A DNA stretch of 47,120 bases from Symbiodinium natans. Its lineage: Eukaryota > Sar > Dinophyceae > Suessiales > Symbiodiniaceae. Positions 36,859-46,016 of the stretch are shown here, piece by piece. The position numbers were made by a program, and so were the translations under genes. The DNA lies in assembly GCA_905221605.1 (NCBI GenBank), contig CAJNDS010002817.1, positions 25,001-72,120 of the forward strand, in the 5' to 3' direction. The stretch's first letter is position 1; each line of letters begins with the position of its first letter. The notes under the pieces were generated by a model, which worked only from the letters and a program-made list of their open reading frames with translations, searched no databases and was not told the origin of the DNA.

Positions 36859-37090
36859 TTTTCATTGCGGGTACGGGCATCCTGGGGTCCGTAGAGGCTT
36901 TATTCATTTGGCCAATGAGTATTTCAATCGCTAGGGTTTAAGCTGGCGTTCGGGGTAGCCTCGGCCCTTTTCGGGCCTTCAGCACGTTAGGGCCCGTAGA
37001 GGCCCTTATTTGCTTGAAGGCCTGGGCAGGGTTTTGCGGTGCTGGGGTTCGGGGTGGCCTCGGCCCGTAGAGGCCTTTGCTGATTTGGGG
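36616..37090. repeat. Direct repeats with CCGTAGAGGCCCTTATTT core
   Basis: TTTAAGCTGG..GCCTCGGCCC then CCCGTAGAGGCCCTTATTT appears at 36618-36690 and 36935-37015, with shorter copies at 36888-36915 and 37045-37085. It fills an otherwise unique stretch of about 1.1 kb (36545-37625). Confidence 0.8.
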
Positions 37091-37635
37091 GGTTTGTGGG
37101 CTTTCGGGCCGCTGCCCAACCTTGGCCCGAAGCGCCCTGCCCGGGGGGGCCTCTTCTGTTTGGGGGGTTCTTGGGCTGGGGGTGGCCCTTGGGCCCGAGG
37201 CTTGGCCCAGACCCGACCAAGAGGTGCTTGGTTGGTGGCTTGAAAATCCGTCAAACCCCCGAATTGCGCGGCCAGCCTGCCTGGACCCCTCTCCAGCCTC
37301 CTAGTCCAGGAATCCAGCCACCAGGGGCCAGGGGGCCTTTCGAGGGGGGGGGGGGGGCCCGGCAAACCCTGAACCCAAAACCCTGAACCACCTCAGAGGC
37401 AAAGGGTTACGATTTGGGGCTTTAGCTACGCTAAAGGTGGTCTGGGTGCCGGCCATCCCTGAGCCGAGTACTGACTTTGTCGTAAAATAGGCCGATGTCC
37501 GTTGGCCTGTCCAGGACAGACGGTGAGGCTTAACCCTCACCTTTCCGTTTCTCTTTTCGCTTGGGCGCTCGGGCTGTAAGGCCCTCGGCCGAGCGTTCGG
37601 GGTCTGTCGCTCGACGGAAGCGACCCCTCACTTAG
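37091..37635. other. GC-rich unique stretch
   Basis: Gly/Pro/Ala-rich open frames on both strands (composition driven), a poly-G at about 37345-37358 and a small inverted repeat CGCTCGG...CCGAGCG near 37566-37595. No gene recognised. Confidence 0.5.
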
Positions 37636-37636
37636 T

Positions 37637-37755
37637 TTAGGGTTTAGGGTTTAGGGTTTAGGGCGGTTTAGGGCAGTTTAGGGTTTAGGGTTTAAGGTTA
37701 AGGGTTCAGGGTTCAGGGTTCAGGGTTCAGGGTTCAGGGTTCAGGGTTCAGGGTT
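37637..37755 (+). repeat. TTTAGGG to TTCAGGG array
   Basis: Canonical units change abruptly to nine TTCAGGG units. Confidence 0.95.
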
Positions 37756-38044
37756 AGGGCGTTAAGGTGGGGGCGGGGTTAGATTTGAGAGGTTGGGGTA
37801 GGGCTTCGGGTTTAGGGTCTATAGGGAGCTTGGGCTTTGGGGGTTCAGGGGGTTGATGGGATTTCCATTTGCGGGTGCTTTAGCAGTTCAGGGGCGTAAA
37901 TCTTAAGCTTTAGGCTTTCGGGGTTTAAGGTTTAAGGTTTGCGGCGGGCCCCAAAACCCTAAACCCCAAAACCCTCAACCCTAAACCTTAAACCCCAAAA
38001 CCCTCAACCCTAAACCCTAAACCCTAAACCCAAAAACCCTAAAC

Positions 38045-38107
38045 CCTGTGCAACAAAAACATCCTCAAGCCCAAGCCTTTGCTGCAACAACCAAATCCAT
38101 ACGTATC
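38045..38107 (-). CDS. Candidate exon, minus strand
   Basis: Acceptor CTAGGGTGCAG|, donor GCACAGG|GTTTAGGG, 63 nt, phase 1 to 1 (the same class as the lectin exons). Reads YVWIWLLQQRLGLEDVFVAQ. C-type left, G-type right. Unrecognised. Confidence 0.45.
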
Positions 38108-38115
38108 CTGCACCC

Positions 38116-38218
38116 TAGGGTTTAGGGTTTAGGGTTTAGGGCTTAGGGCTTAGGGTTTAGGGTTTAGGGTTTAGGGTTTAGGGTTTAGGGTTTGGGGTTT
38201 AGGGTTTAGGGTTTAGGG
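38116..38218 (+). repeat. TTTAGGG array
   Basis: About 14 units with CTTAGGG and TTTGGGG variants. Confidence 0.95.
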
Positions 38219-38443
38219 GAACCCTACAAACCCTGCACATCCTAAAGAAGCCTCAGACCCTATGCGAAACCCTGTATACGCTCAACCATAAATCCCCAAG
38301 ACTCGTATACCCCAAAACCCTATACACCCCAATCCCTGAACCCCAAACCCAAAACCTCCGAAAGCCCTAAAACATCCCGAAGCACCCTAAACCCTAAACC
38401 CTAAGCCCTAAACCCTAAACCCTAAACCCACAAACCCACAAGC

Positions 38444-38534
38444 CCTGAGCTCCCAGTCAGGGCCCCGGCCCAACAGCGCCGCGCCCAGCGCCGCCACAGC
38501 GGCAGAGCTGGCGACCACCGCGAGCAGAAGGCGC
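38444..38534 (-). CDS. Candidate transmembrane exon, minus strand
   Basis: Acceptor CCCTAAACAG|, reads RLLLAVVASSAAVAALGAAL then LGRGPDWELR, ending CTCAGG|GCTTGTGG (GC donor), phase 2 to 0. A roughly 20-residue Ala/Leu/Val segment after two Arg suggests a signal anchor. Similar in sequence style and phase to 46123-46231. Confidence 0.45.
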
Positions 38535-38739
38535 CTGTTTAGGGTTTAAGGTTTAGGGTTTAGGGATTAGGGTTTAGGGTTTAGGGTTTAGGGTCTAGGG
38601 TTTAAGGGGGGGCGGGGTATGAGGTTAGGGGTTCAGGGTTTCAGGCTTCAGGGCAGAATTTAAGTAAGGCCTAGGGTTTAGCAGGGTTTTGGGTGTTTCA
38701 GGTGCGGGCACTCTTCGAAGATGATTGTTTCTGCCCAAA

Positions 38740-38840
38740 CCCTAAACCCTAAACCCTGAACCCTAAACCCTAAACCCTGAACCCTAAACCCTAAACCCCA
38801 AACCCTAAACCCTAAACCCTAAACCCTGACCCTGAACCCT
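38740..38840 (-). repeat. C-type array
   Basis: CCCTAAA with CCCTGAA variants. Confidence 0.95.
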
Positions 38841-38844
38841 AAAG

Positions 38845-38943
38845 CGCACCAAAAGCATTCTGGACCTCCGGCTTATCGATCGGACCCTCTTGCATCTGGC
38901 TCGGGCTGTAGAACCAGCCCCAAGAAGCGCAGCATCATCCTAA
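38845..38943 (+). CDS. Candidate terminal exon
   Basis: After CCCTAAAG the + frame reads RTKSILDLRLIDRTLLHLAR then AVEPAPRSAASS, and the first CCCTAAA unit of the next array supplies the TAA stop (38941-38943). A basic amphipathic helix. C-type flanks on both sides are not ideal for a + exon; another + frame and a minus frame are open. Confidence 0.35.
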   Translation, partial: RTKSILDLRLIDRTLLHLARAVEPAPRSAASS

Positions 38944-39270
38944 ACCCTAAACCCTAAACCCCTAAACCCCTAAACGCTAAACCCTAAACCCTAAACCCCT
39001 CAATCCCTAAATCCTAAACCCTAAACCCTAAACCCTGAACCCTAAACCCTAAACCCCTCAATCCTAGCTGGGATTAGGGCTGAGGGTTCAGGATTTAGGT
39101 TCCGGGGGGGCTATTGGTCATGCTCAGTCATGCCGACTTGTCGGGCGAAGACATTCACTTGTGACATGAGGGCTGCATTTCCTGAACCCTTCAGGGTTCA
39201 AGATGTAGGGTTTAGGGTAAAGCCTGCCCCAAAACCTGAAGCCTAAGCCCTAAATCACTGCCTCACTCAC

Positions 39271-39344
39271 AGCCCTAATATCCCGGTGTCCAGAGCATGC
39301 CTCGCGTCAGTGGCCGACGTGCCCCCGAAGAGGTGGACTTCGGC
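39271..39344 (-). CDS. Candidate exon with textbook splice sites, minus strand
   Basis: Acceptor TTGTTCTCCCTTCCAG| and donor GGGCT|GTGAGTGAGG are both near consensus, and the 74 nt between (phase 0 to 2) read AEVHLFGGTSATDARHALDT then GILG. On signals alone this is the best single exon in the window. Family not recognised. The + frame (SMPRVSGRRAPEEVDFGLEG) is also open. Confidence 0.55.
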
Positions 39345-39435
39345 CTGGAAGGGAGAACAACGAGGTTTTGGGTCTTTGGGTTATGGGCTTTGGGGTTTGG
39401 AGTTTAGTGTTTCGAGTTTGGTGTTTTGGGTGTGG

Positions 39436-39556
39436 GGTTTAGGGTTTAGGGTTTAGGCTTTAGGCTTTAGGGTTTAGGGTTTAGAGTTTAGGGTTTAGGG
39501 TTTAGGGTCCCCTAAACCCTAAACCCTCAACCCTAAACCCTAAACCCTAAACCCCA
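39436..39556. repeat. Adjacent G-type and C-type arrays
   Basis: G-type 39436-39508 meets C-type 39511-39556 with no spacer, a perfect foldback of the kind predicted inside introns here. Confidence 0.9.
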
Positions 39557-39622
39557 TGGTTTATGTAGGGTTTAGGGTTTAGAGTTGGCTTTGAGGCTTG
39601 AGGGTTTGGCTTTGGGTGGGAC

Positions 39623-39672
39623 CTCCCCGGTTTTGCAAGCGCTTGCATCAGCCCATCCTCGTTCATGTGAAA
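39623..39672 (-). CDS. Candidate mini-exon, minus strand
   Basis: CTCATGAG| then FHMNEDGLMQALAKPG, ending GGGGAG|GTCCCACC. Short; + strand open too. Confidence 0.3.
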
Positions 39673-39725
39673 CTCATGAGTTCCGAGGGTTTAGGGTTTA
39701 GGGTTTAGGTAAGGGCTACTACCCC

Positions 39726-39754
39726 CCTCTATACTACCCCCCCCCCCCCCCCCA
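39726..39754 (+). repeat. Poly-C tract with AG
   Basis: About 19 C followed by AG|GTTCCCCGCATGG, an acceptor-like arrangement; the next frames are short (MATSGKKPNQ to stop). Confidence 0.9.
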
Positions 39755-40174
39755 GGTTCCCCGCATGGCTACTTCGGGAAAAAAGCCGAATCAATGATTT
39801 TTAAGGAGGAAACCTAGGCGTGCGTAGTATAGAAGGTGGTAGTAAAAAAAACCGTGCTTGTTCATGAACAAGGTGCTTAAGGATGTTGTGCGAGTTTAAG
39901 TGTTGACTACATCTCAGGTGGCCAGCCGGAACAGATTGCATTTAGGGTGTTGGGATTGGGGTTTAGGGTTTAGGGCTTCAATCTCAACCAAAGCTGGCGC
40001 ATGTACACCCGAGTGTTGATGAGCTTGCGGCTTGAGGGTTTGATTTATGTAGGTTTTAGGGTTTAGGGTTTGGGGTTTAGGCTTTAGGGTTTAGGGTCAA
40101 AGTTTAGGGTTTAGGGTTTAGGGTGTAGGATTTAGGGTTTAGGGTTTAGGGTCTAGGGTGGTGCAAGCTTCAAC

Positions 40175-40237
40175 CTCAATGGCCTGATCCAGCGCCCAGA
40201 GCAGCAGCAAGTCAACGGGTGGGATGACCCCCAGCGC
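40175..40237 (-). CDS. Candidate exon, minus strand
   Basis: Acceptor GCATCTACCCAG|, 21 codons in phase 0, donor ATTGAG|GTTGAAGC. Reads ALGVIPPVDLLLLWALDQAI. The + frame (ASFNLNGLIQRPEQQQVNGW) is open as well; the island at 39970-40030 resembles this one (CTTCAACCTCAA versus CTTCAATCTCAA). Confidence 0.4.
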
Positions 40238-40257
40238 CTGGGTAGATGCTTCTCGCG

Positions 40258-40345
40258 TTTAGGGTTTAGGGCTTAGGGTTTAGGGTTTAGGGTTTAGGTT
40301 TTAGGGTTTGGGGTTTAGGGTTTAGGGTTTAGGGTTTAGGGACGG
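40258..40345 (+). repeat. TTTAGGG array
   Basis: Canonical with CTTAGGG and TTTTAGGG variants. Confidence 0.9.
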
Positions 40346-40873
40346 CCCGGCTCTACCAAATTTCGCCTTTGTTGCGGGCAGTTTGTTGCGGGCAGCATCG
40401 ACCCTCACCCCTAAAGCCTGCAACCCGAAAACCCTTCAATGCCCTTCAACCCTTAAACCCCTTTAACCCTTCAACTCTTCAACCCTGCAACCGGTTTAGG
40501 GTTTAGGGTTTAGGGTTTAGGGTTTAGGGTTTACCCTTCAACCCTAAACCCTCACCCGTAAAACCCCCAGATGACCTCACTCCAGCTTACGCTCCCCCTC
40601 GGTTGGGGTTTTAGGGTTCAGGGCTTAGGGCTAAGGGCTTCGGGTTTAGGGTTTAGGAAAATAGGGACTGGGGTCAAGCAAAAAAACCCGCAGCGTCCCA
40701 AACATCGAGCATAATCACAGGGACCTCAAATAATTGAACTCAGGGTTCAGGGTTTAGGGTTTAGGGTTTAGGGTTTAGGGTTTAGGGGTTTGGGGTTTTG
40801 GGTTTGGGGTTTCAATTAGGGTTTAAGGCTGAGGGCTTAGGGCTGAGGACTTAGGGGACTTCAGACTTGAGGC

Positions 40874-40930
40874 CTCGATCTCCGTGATGCCATCGGTGAT
40901 GAGGGTCTTCTTTCCGAAGACTTCGTCGCC
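40874..40930 (-). CDS. Candidate exon, minus strand
   Basis: Acceptor TTTAGGGTGAAG|, 19 codons in phase 0 (GDEVFGKKTLITDGITEIE), donor-like GAG|GCCTCAAG. Well-ordered charged sequence; the acceptor matches the TGAAG type of the lectin exons. Unrecognised. Confidence 0.5.
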
Positions 40931-40990
40931 CTTCACCCTAAACCCTAAACCCTAAACCCTAAACCCTAAACCCTAACCCTAAACCCTAAA

Positions 40991-41275
40991 GTCACGCACG
41001 CGTGGAGTCGGCAAGAACGATCGCCAGACGAAGTTCTGCGTCGGGGCCTCGCCCACGAGGACACGTTGATTTTCTTGAGCAGCTGATGCAAGCCCACGTA
41101 GGGTCTTGGGCCGTACGTACGATATGTACGATGGATCGCCATGACCTGGTAGATCCGCTGCACTGTGGTATAGTATGTTGTCTCGTAGTCTTCCCCGGCT
41201 CTCTCCCGCACGTTGGCCGCCTGCGGGCTTCTTTCGATTGTTGCTCTTGCCAACACAGCACCCTCAACCACATCG
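40991..41275 (-). CDS. Unresolved coding-like region, about 280 bp
   Basis: Minus frame MVEGAVLARATIERSPQAAN continues with RERAGEDYETTYYTTVQRIY and RTYGPRPYVGLHQLLKKINV; it has no stop before repeat at its 3' end. A + frame (HVDFLEQLMQAHVGSWAVRT) is equally long. No family recognised on either strand. Confidence 0.4.
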
Positions 41276-41417
41276 AGAAGTTACACGGAACCTTAGAATG
41301 ATTCTCCGTTTAGGGTGTAGGGTGTAGGATGTAGGGTTTAGGGTTTCGGGTGTTAGGGCCTAGGCTTTCGGGTGTTAGGGTTTAGGGTGCTAGAGCTTAG
41401 GCTTTAGGGATGTACTA

Positions 41418-41435
41418 CAGCCCCCCCCCCCCCCC
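41418..41435 (+). repeat. Poly-C tract
   Basis: About 15 C shortly upstream of a candidate + acceptor (GTCAAG at 41449). Confidence 0.95.
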
Positions 41436-41449
41436 ATGTACGTGTCAAG

Positions 41450-41511
41450 GCGCCCATCCCAATGGCAGCAGCGACGCAGCTATCAGGAGCCTGTTGTTTG
41501 CAGAGTTTCAG
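41450..41511 (+). CDS. Candidate exon with poly-C tract
   Basis: Poly-C then ATGTACGTGTCAAG|, 20 codons AHPNGSSDAAIRSLLFAEFQ, donor TTTCAG|GCTTTGGG (GC). G-type flanks on both sides fit +. Minus frame also open. Confidence 0.45.
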
Positions 41512-41539
41512 GCTTTGGGTTTAGTGGTTGTTGGGGTTT

Positions 41540-41760
41540 AGCGCTTAGGGTTCAGGGTGCAGGGTTCAGGGTTCAGGGTTCAGGGTTCAGGGTTTAGGGT
41601 TTGGGGTTTGGGGTTTAGGGTTTAGGGTTTAGGGTTTAGGGTTTATTGTTGAGGGTTTAGGGTCTATTGTTTAGGGTTTAGGGTTTAGCAGGTTTAGCAG
41701 GTTTAGCAGGTTCAGTGTGTAGGTTTTAGGGTGCAGGGTTTCATCAGGGTGTAGGGTTTA
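41540..41760 (+). repeat. TTCAGGG and TTTAGGG arrays
   Basis: TTCAGGG patch then TTTAGGG, with a TTTAGCAGG triplicate near 41685-41712. Confidence 0.9.
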
Positions 41761-42139
41761 GGGCAAGTCAAAACCCCATGGCTCCTCAAGCGGGTCAAGG
41801 CTTACCCCCTGAATCCTTGAACCCCTGAAACCCAAAACCCTGAACGCAGAAGACCCTAAAGCCCCTGGATGCTTAAAACCCCAATACACCCCAAAGGCCC
41901 GAGGCCAAAAGCCGTAAACCCAAAGCCCTAAACCCCAAGACCTTAAACCATAAAGACCCCACGGACCCGAAAATATCCCCAAGCAACTACAGATCGTGCA
42001 AAAATGCCCTTTGGAAACCCTTTATAAACCTTCCTGAAAACCCTTAAAGACCTACGAAGACTTTAAACTCTTAAACTTTTCAGCCCCTGAACCATAAACA
42101 ATTAAACTCTGAAGCCTTACACCGTACAGACAAAGCCTC
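41761..42139 (-). repeat. Diverged C-type sequence
   Basis: AACCC/CCTAAA-rich degenerate repeat; open frames here are artefacts. Confidence 0.7.
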
Positions 42140-42375
42140 AACCCTAAACCCTTAAGGACCTAAAAGCCCTACAGGCCCTAAAGGCCCTAAAGGCCCTAAA
42201 CCCTAAACCCTAAACCCCAAACCCTAAACCCTTAAGGCCCTAAGTTCCCTAATGGCCCTAAAAGCCCTAAGCGCCCCTAAAGGCCCTAAAGACCTAAAGA
42301 CCCCGATGGCCCTAAACACCCTAAAGGCCCTTAAAGGCCCTTAAAGGCCCTAAACCCTAAACCCTAAACCCTAAA
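42140..42375 (-). repeat. CCCTAAAGG variant array
   Basis: Repeated CCCTAAAGG / CCCTTAAAGG units mixed with CCCTAAA. Confidence 0.9.
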
Positions 42376-42390
42376 GGCCCTTAAAGGCCC

Positions 42391-42459
42391 CAAAGAAGGC
42401 TCCCGGGCTTCATCGATGCAGTGCCCACCCCGGCACCCACAGGGGCGAGCCTGGTGAAG
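42391..42459 (+). CDS. Candidate mini-exon, strand unresolved
   Basis: Plus: RLPGFIDAVPTPAPTGASLV then K|GTTTTAGGG. Minus: FTRLAPVGAGVGTASMKPGS. C-type left, G-type right. Confidence 0.35.
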
Positions 42460-42714
42460 GTTTTAGGGTTTGGGGTTTAGGGTTTAGGGTTTAGGGTTTA
42501 GGGTTCAGGGTTCAGGGCTTAGAGTTGGAGTTTTTGAGGGTTTCAGGGCTTGAGAATTTGAAGGGCTTCCGGGTTGAAATTCCGAAGGGTTTTTGGGCTT
42601 CTGAACGGTTTATCAAGAGGTTTGAAGGTTTCTTCTCCGGGTTTTCTAGCGCGCTGGTGTAAGGCTTGCTGGTGTTGGCATTGCTTTTTCAAGCCCTCCA
42701 TGCGTCTTGAAGGT

Positions 42715-42835
42715 TAAGGGATATTACAAGGAGGGACCCTCATCCCCTATATAACACCTAGAAATACATTAGATAGTCCCTATATACCTAAGTAGCCCCT
42801 ACATTCTCGCCGCCAAGGTCCCCTGAGTCCCTTGG
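42715..42835 (+). mobile_element. MITE-like element (family B), copy
   Basis: Shares CCCCTATATAACACC...AAGTAGCCCCTACAT with the reverse complement of 27636-27780; ends AAGGGATATTACAAGGAGGG and, reversed, CCAAGGGACTCAGGGGACC are imperfect inverted repeats. Confidence 0.55.
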
Positions 42836-42985
42836 TAGTTGCATGGTCCCTTAGTATGCGCCCTGAAAAGCGGAAACCTTATGTATGTATGTATGTATGT
42901 ACGTATGTATGTATGTTTTTTATACCCTTATTTGCCCAAAGCCCTAGGGCCCGTACTTCAGAACCCTTTAAAGAACGTCAGGGGC
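42828..42985 (+). mobile_element. MITE-like element (family C), second copy
   Basis: TAGTTGCATGGTCCCTTAG and CCCGTACTTCAGAACC align with 8662-8809 in the same order. An ATGT microsatellite (42881-42917) has expanded inside it. Confidence 0.55.
42881..42917. repeat. ATGT microsatellite
   Basis: About nine tetranucleotide units with one ACGT. Confidence 0.95.
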
Positions 42986-43130
42986 CATTGAGCGGGACTT
43001 GCAGGAGCCAACCCCCTTGTCGGGCTTCATGACGAAGGCTGTAAAGATACTTTGGGGTGTAGAGGTTAGGGCTTCGGGTTTGGGGTTTAGGGTTTAGGGT
43101 TTAGGGTTTAGGGTTTAGGGCTTAGGGATT

Positions 43131-43212
43131 CGCAGTGCCGAGAAGCAAGATGGCTGCAAGGAGGGGCCGCGAGGCGCGCGTCGAGACATCACCACCTGCA
43201 CCAGGCTCAGGG
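43131..43212 (+). CDS. Candidate exon
   Basis: Acceptor GGATTCGCAG|; frames AEKQDGCKEGPRGARRDITT and PRSKMAARRGREARVETSPP are both open to GGCTCAGG|GGTTTAGGG. G-type flanks fit +. Product unknown. Confidence 0.35.
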
Positions 43213-43320
43213 GTTTAGGGTTTAGGGTTTAGGGATTAGGGTTTAGGGGTTAGAGTTTAGGGTTTTGGGTTTAGGGTTTTAGGGTTTAGGGTTTAGGGTT
43301 TAGGGTTTGGGTTTAGGGTT
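43213..43320 (+). repeat. TTTAGGG array
   Basis: Canonical with TTTTAGGG and GATTAGGG variants. Confidence 0.9.
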
Positions 43321-43484
43321 AACCCGAAGCCCCGAAACCCTGAAAAACTCCAGGCCGCCCAGCCCTAGACCCTGAGCCCTAAGCCCTACACCCCTAGAAA
43401 AACCCTAGCAGTTTCTCTTAAACGCTTTCATCAACCCTACACAAACCCTAAGCCCAAACTCTGCAAGCACCCTAAACCTAACCC

Positions 43485-43846
43485 CTAAACCCTAAACTTC
43501 TGCGAATGTGTCAATCTCAAAGGCAAATCTTGTCTGCAGCTGGCCCTGGCCGGCCTCTTCACGCTGTTTCGCAGCAAGGGCTGAATATTTTCGAGATCGA
43601 ATTGCATATTGGCAACATTCATCCCGTAATCCAGCGTGTCTTGGCTGGATTCAGAGGTCGTCGTCGACGATGCACTGGGCTTCACGCAGAGATGGACTGC
43701 AGATCGTTCGTGCTCGACAGAGTTTTCTTGTCGCCACGATGAAATTGTGCACTCGTTCGCAAGGAATGCCAGCAAGCAGAACGTTCTCCCCAGCACCAAG
43801 ATGCATCACTGAAGTTGCAATCGTGTTCGGCTTGCACACGATCAGA
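43485..43846 (-). CDS. Unrecognised coding region with overlapping frames, minus strand
   Basis: From an acceptor-like GGGCAG| (43847) one frame reads LIVCKPNTIATSVMHLGAGE, NVLLAGIPCERVHNFIVATR, and on to CIVDDDL and TGA at 43651. A second minus frame then carries SSQDTLDYGMNVANMQFDLE and NIQPLLRNSVKRPARASCRQ down to 43490. The switch suggests an intron, a frameshift, or an ended gene with a second open frame. Longest well-composed coding stretch after the lectin region. No family recognised. Confidence 0.45.
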
Positions 43847-43984
43847 CTGCCCTAGGGGCTTAGGGTTTGGGATTCAGGAATTTTGGCGGTCCAGGGGCGC
43901 GCTCCAGGCTTGTGAGGTGTTGAAGGGCTCCGTAGAAGGGATGTTCAGCAACTAGAGCGGCCGGCCTCCCAAAACCCTAAGCCC

Positions 43985-44262
43985 CTAGGTTTAGGTTTTA
44001 GGGTTTTGGGTTTAGGGTTTAGGGTTTAGGGTTTAGGGTTTAGGGTTTAGGGTTTAGGGTTTAGCGTTTAGGGTTTAGGGTTTAGGGTTTCGGGTTTAGG
44101 GTTTAGGGCTTCGGGTTCAGGGGCTTAGGGTTTAGGGTCGGGGCTTCGGGTAGGTTTTGGGCCGGTTGTTGGGGTTTAGCGCTTAGGGTTCAGGGTTTAG
44201 GGTTTTGGGTTTAGGGTTTGGGGCTTGGGGTTTAGGGTGTAGGGTTTAGGGTTTAGGGTTAC
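43985..44262 (+). repeat. TTTAGGG arrays
   Basis: 43985-44120 and 44175-44262, with variants TTTCGGG and TTTAGCG. Confidence 0.9.
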
Positions 44263-44264
44263 AG

Positions 44265-44352
44265 GTTTCAAAATCAAGGAAGCCGCCAAGTACTTGGCAG
44301 TAGAGGCAAGCCCTGACTCTAAACCAACATCGGCCTCCAGAACACCCTCACG
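44265..44352 (+). CDS. Candidate exon
   Basis: Acceptor GGGTTACAG|, donor CCTCACG|GTTTAGG, phase 1 to 2. Reads FKIKEAAKYLAVEASPDSKP then TSASRTPS. G-type flanks on both sides fit +. The minus frame (VGLESGLASTAKYLAASLIL) is open too. Confidence 0.4.
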
Positions 44353-44459
44353 GTTTAGGATAAGGGGTTTAGGGTTTGAGGTTTAGGGTTCGGGCTTAGG
44401 GTTTAGGGTTTAGGGTTTAGGGTTTAGGGTTTAGGGCTTAAGGTTTAGGGCTTAGGGCC

Positions 44460-44700
44460 CCTAAACTCTAAACCCTAAATCCGAAACCCTAATTCTCTGC
44501 ATCCGGAACCCTAAGCCCGGAATCAATGGACGCACACGGAATCCCTAAACCGAACCTGAATCTCAAAAGCTTGGGCCCCCCCAACCCTGACCACGAAACC
44601 CTAAAATCAGTAAAGGCTTAGGGTTCAGCGTACCCCTAAACCCTAACCCTAAACCCTAATCCCCGAACCCTAAACCCTAACCCTAAACCCCTGAACACTC
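44460..44700 (-). repeat. C-type, partly degenerate
   Basis: CCCTAAA with many variants and short spacers; no coding signal. Confidence 0.75.
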
Positions 44701-44720
44701 AAACTCTCTACATCCTCAAG

Positions 44721-44786
44721 CCGAGTACAAAGTCTGCGGCACCTCCGCTGCTAAGCTCCGTGGGAGCCTGGCCGCAAACTGGTTCG
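44721..44786 (+). CDS. Candidate mini-exon, strand unresolved
   Basis: Plus: CATCCTCAAG|, EYKVCGTSAAKLRGSLAANW F, donor TTCG|GTTTAGAG, phase 1 to 1. Minus: EPVCGQAPTELSSGGAADFV. C-type left, G-type right. Confidence 0.35.
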
Positions 44787-44794
44787 GTTTAGAG

Positions 44795-44935
44795 TTTAGG
44801 GTTTAGGGTTTAGGGTTTAGGGTTTCGGGTTTTGGGTTTTGGGTTTTGGGTTTTGGGTTTTGGGTTTTGGGTTTAAAGTTTAGGGTTTAGGGTTTAGGGT
44901 TTAGGGTTTAAGGTTTAGGGTTTAGGGTTTAGGGG
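44795..44935 (+). repeat. TTTAGGG array with TTTTGGG patch
   Basis: Seven or so TTTTGGG units at 44823-44872 between canonical runs. Confidence 0.95.
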
Positions 44936-45129
44936 TGTGGAGCTTATGTGAGGCTTGCGGCTTGGGGGGCTTAGGGCTTCGGGCTTCGATTTCGGCTTTC
45001 GGGTTTAGGGAGTAGGGTTCTAGGGCTTCGGTTTGGGGTTTAGGGTTTTGGGCTGAGGGCTTATGTTTCGGGAATCTGCACCCACTCCAACACCCTACAC
45101 CACCAAACCCCCAACGCCTCCCCATGCAG

Positions 45130-45213
45130 ACCGTAAGCCGCAGTGGCACAGCAAAGCTGCACCCAGCCCGAGGCGACGAGGGCTGAGATGGGGTCCTTCT
45201 TTGACAAGTTTCA
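45130..45213. CDS. Candidate exon, strand unresolved
   Basis: Plus: AVAQQSCTQPEATRAEMGSF FDKFQ-type reading ending at a perfect TTTCAG|GTTTAGGG. Minus: LSKKDPISALVASGWVQLCC, whose GWVQLC faintly recalls the lectin QLW block. Confidence 0.35.
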
Positions 45214-45215
45214 GG

Positions 45216-45358
45216 TTTAGGGTTTAGTTTGGGTTTAGGGTTTAGGGTTCAGGTTGAGGATTTAGGGTTTAGGGTTGAGGGTTTAGGTTTAGGGTTTAGG
45301 GTTTAGGGTTTAGGGTTTAGGGTTTAGGGTTTAGGGTTTAGGGTTTAGGGTTTAGGGT
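45216..45358 (+). repeat. TTTAGGG array
   Basis: Canonical, nearly pure from 45290. Confidence 0.95.
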
Positions 45359-45540
45359 TGTTCGGGGGAGCCCTTCTTGCAGGAATTTCGGGGGTTAGCC
45401 CTTAGAATTTTTCTAGGTTGAGGCAGCGGGGTCAGGGTTCGGAATTTAGGGTTAACGTTCGGGGCTTAGCGGCTTGGGGCGCCTCAATTGCTGAGGGCTT
45501 CAGGGTCTTGGGGGCATGTGGGCTTGGCATACATTTCTAC

Positions 45541-45815
45541 AAATATATACATATATATATATATGGTCACCCCCATCTTTTGGAGGCCCCAGCCCCATAG
45601 TTTTGGAAAAGATGGTTTTTTGTTTTTGGTGTTTTTGGTGTTTTTGGTGTTTTTGGTGTTTTTGGCTTTTTGGTTTTTTGGTTTTTGTTAGTTTCTTGTT
45701 TTGTTGTTTTTCCCTTGATCTGGCTAGGACGCGGCTGCCAACCGCGGTGGGTCCATTGGGGGGGGGGGGGGGGGGGGGGGGTGAGCATATATATACATAT
45801 ATATATATATATATT
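45541..45815. repeat. AT tracts, GTTTTTGGT minisatellite and poly-G
   Basis: AT microsatellites at 45541-45566 and 45787-45815, a T/G-rich 9-mer GTTTTTGGT repeat at 45626-45665, and about 24 G at 45758-45781. Open frames across it are artefacts. Confidence 0.95.
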
Positions 45816-46016
45816 CTTTATGTACATGTATATACAATTCTACAGGGCTTTCATGGCTGTTGGGTTTCGAAATATAAACCCGAAGAAAGGCAACAGAGTC
45901 CAGATCCCTTACAAAACCATAAACCCTAAGCCAAACCCCAAACCCCTGAACCCTCAACCATCTAACCCCTAAACCATCTAAACCCCGAAACCCTTGAACC
46001 CTGATGCTGCAGATGC

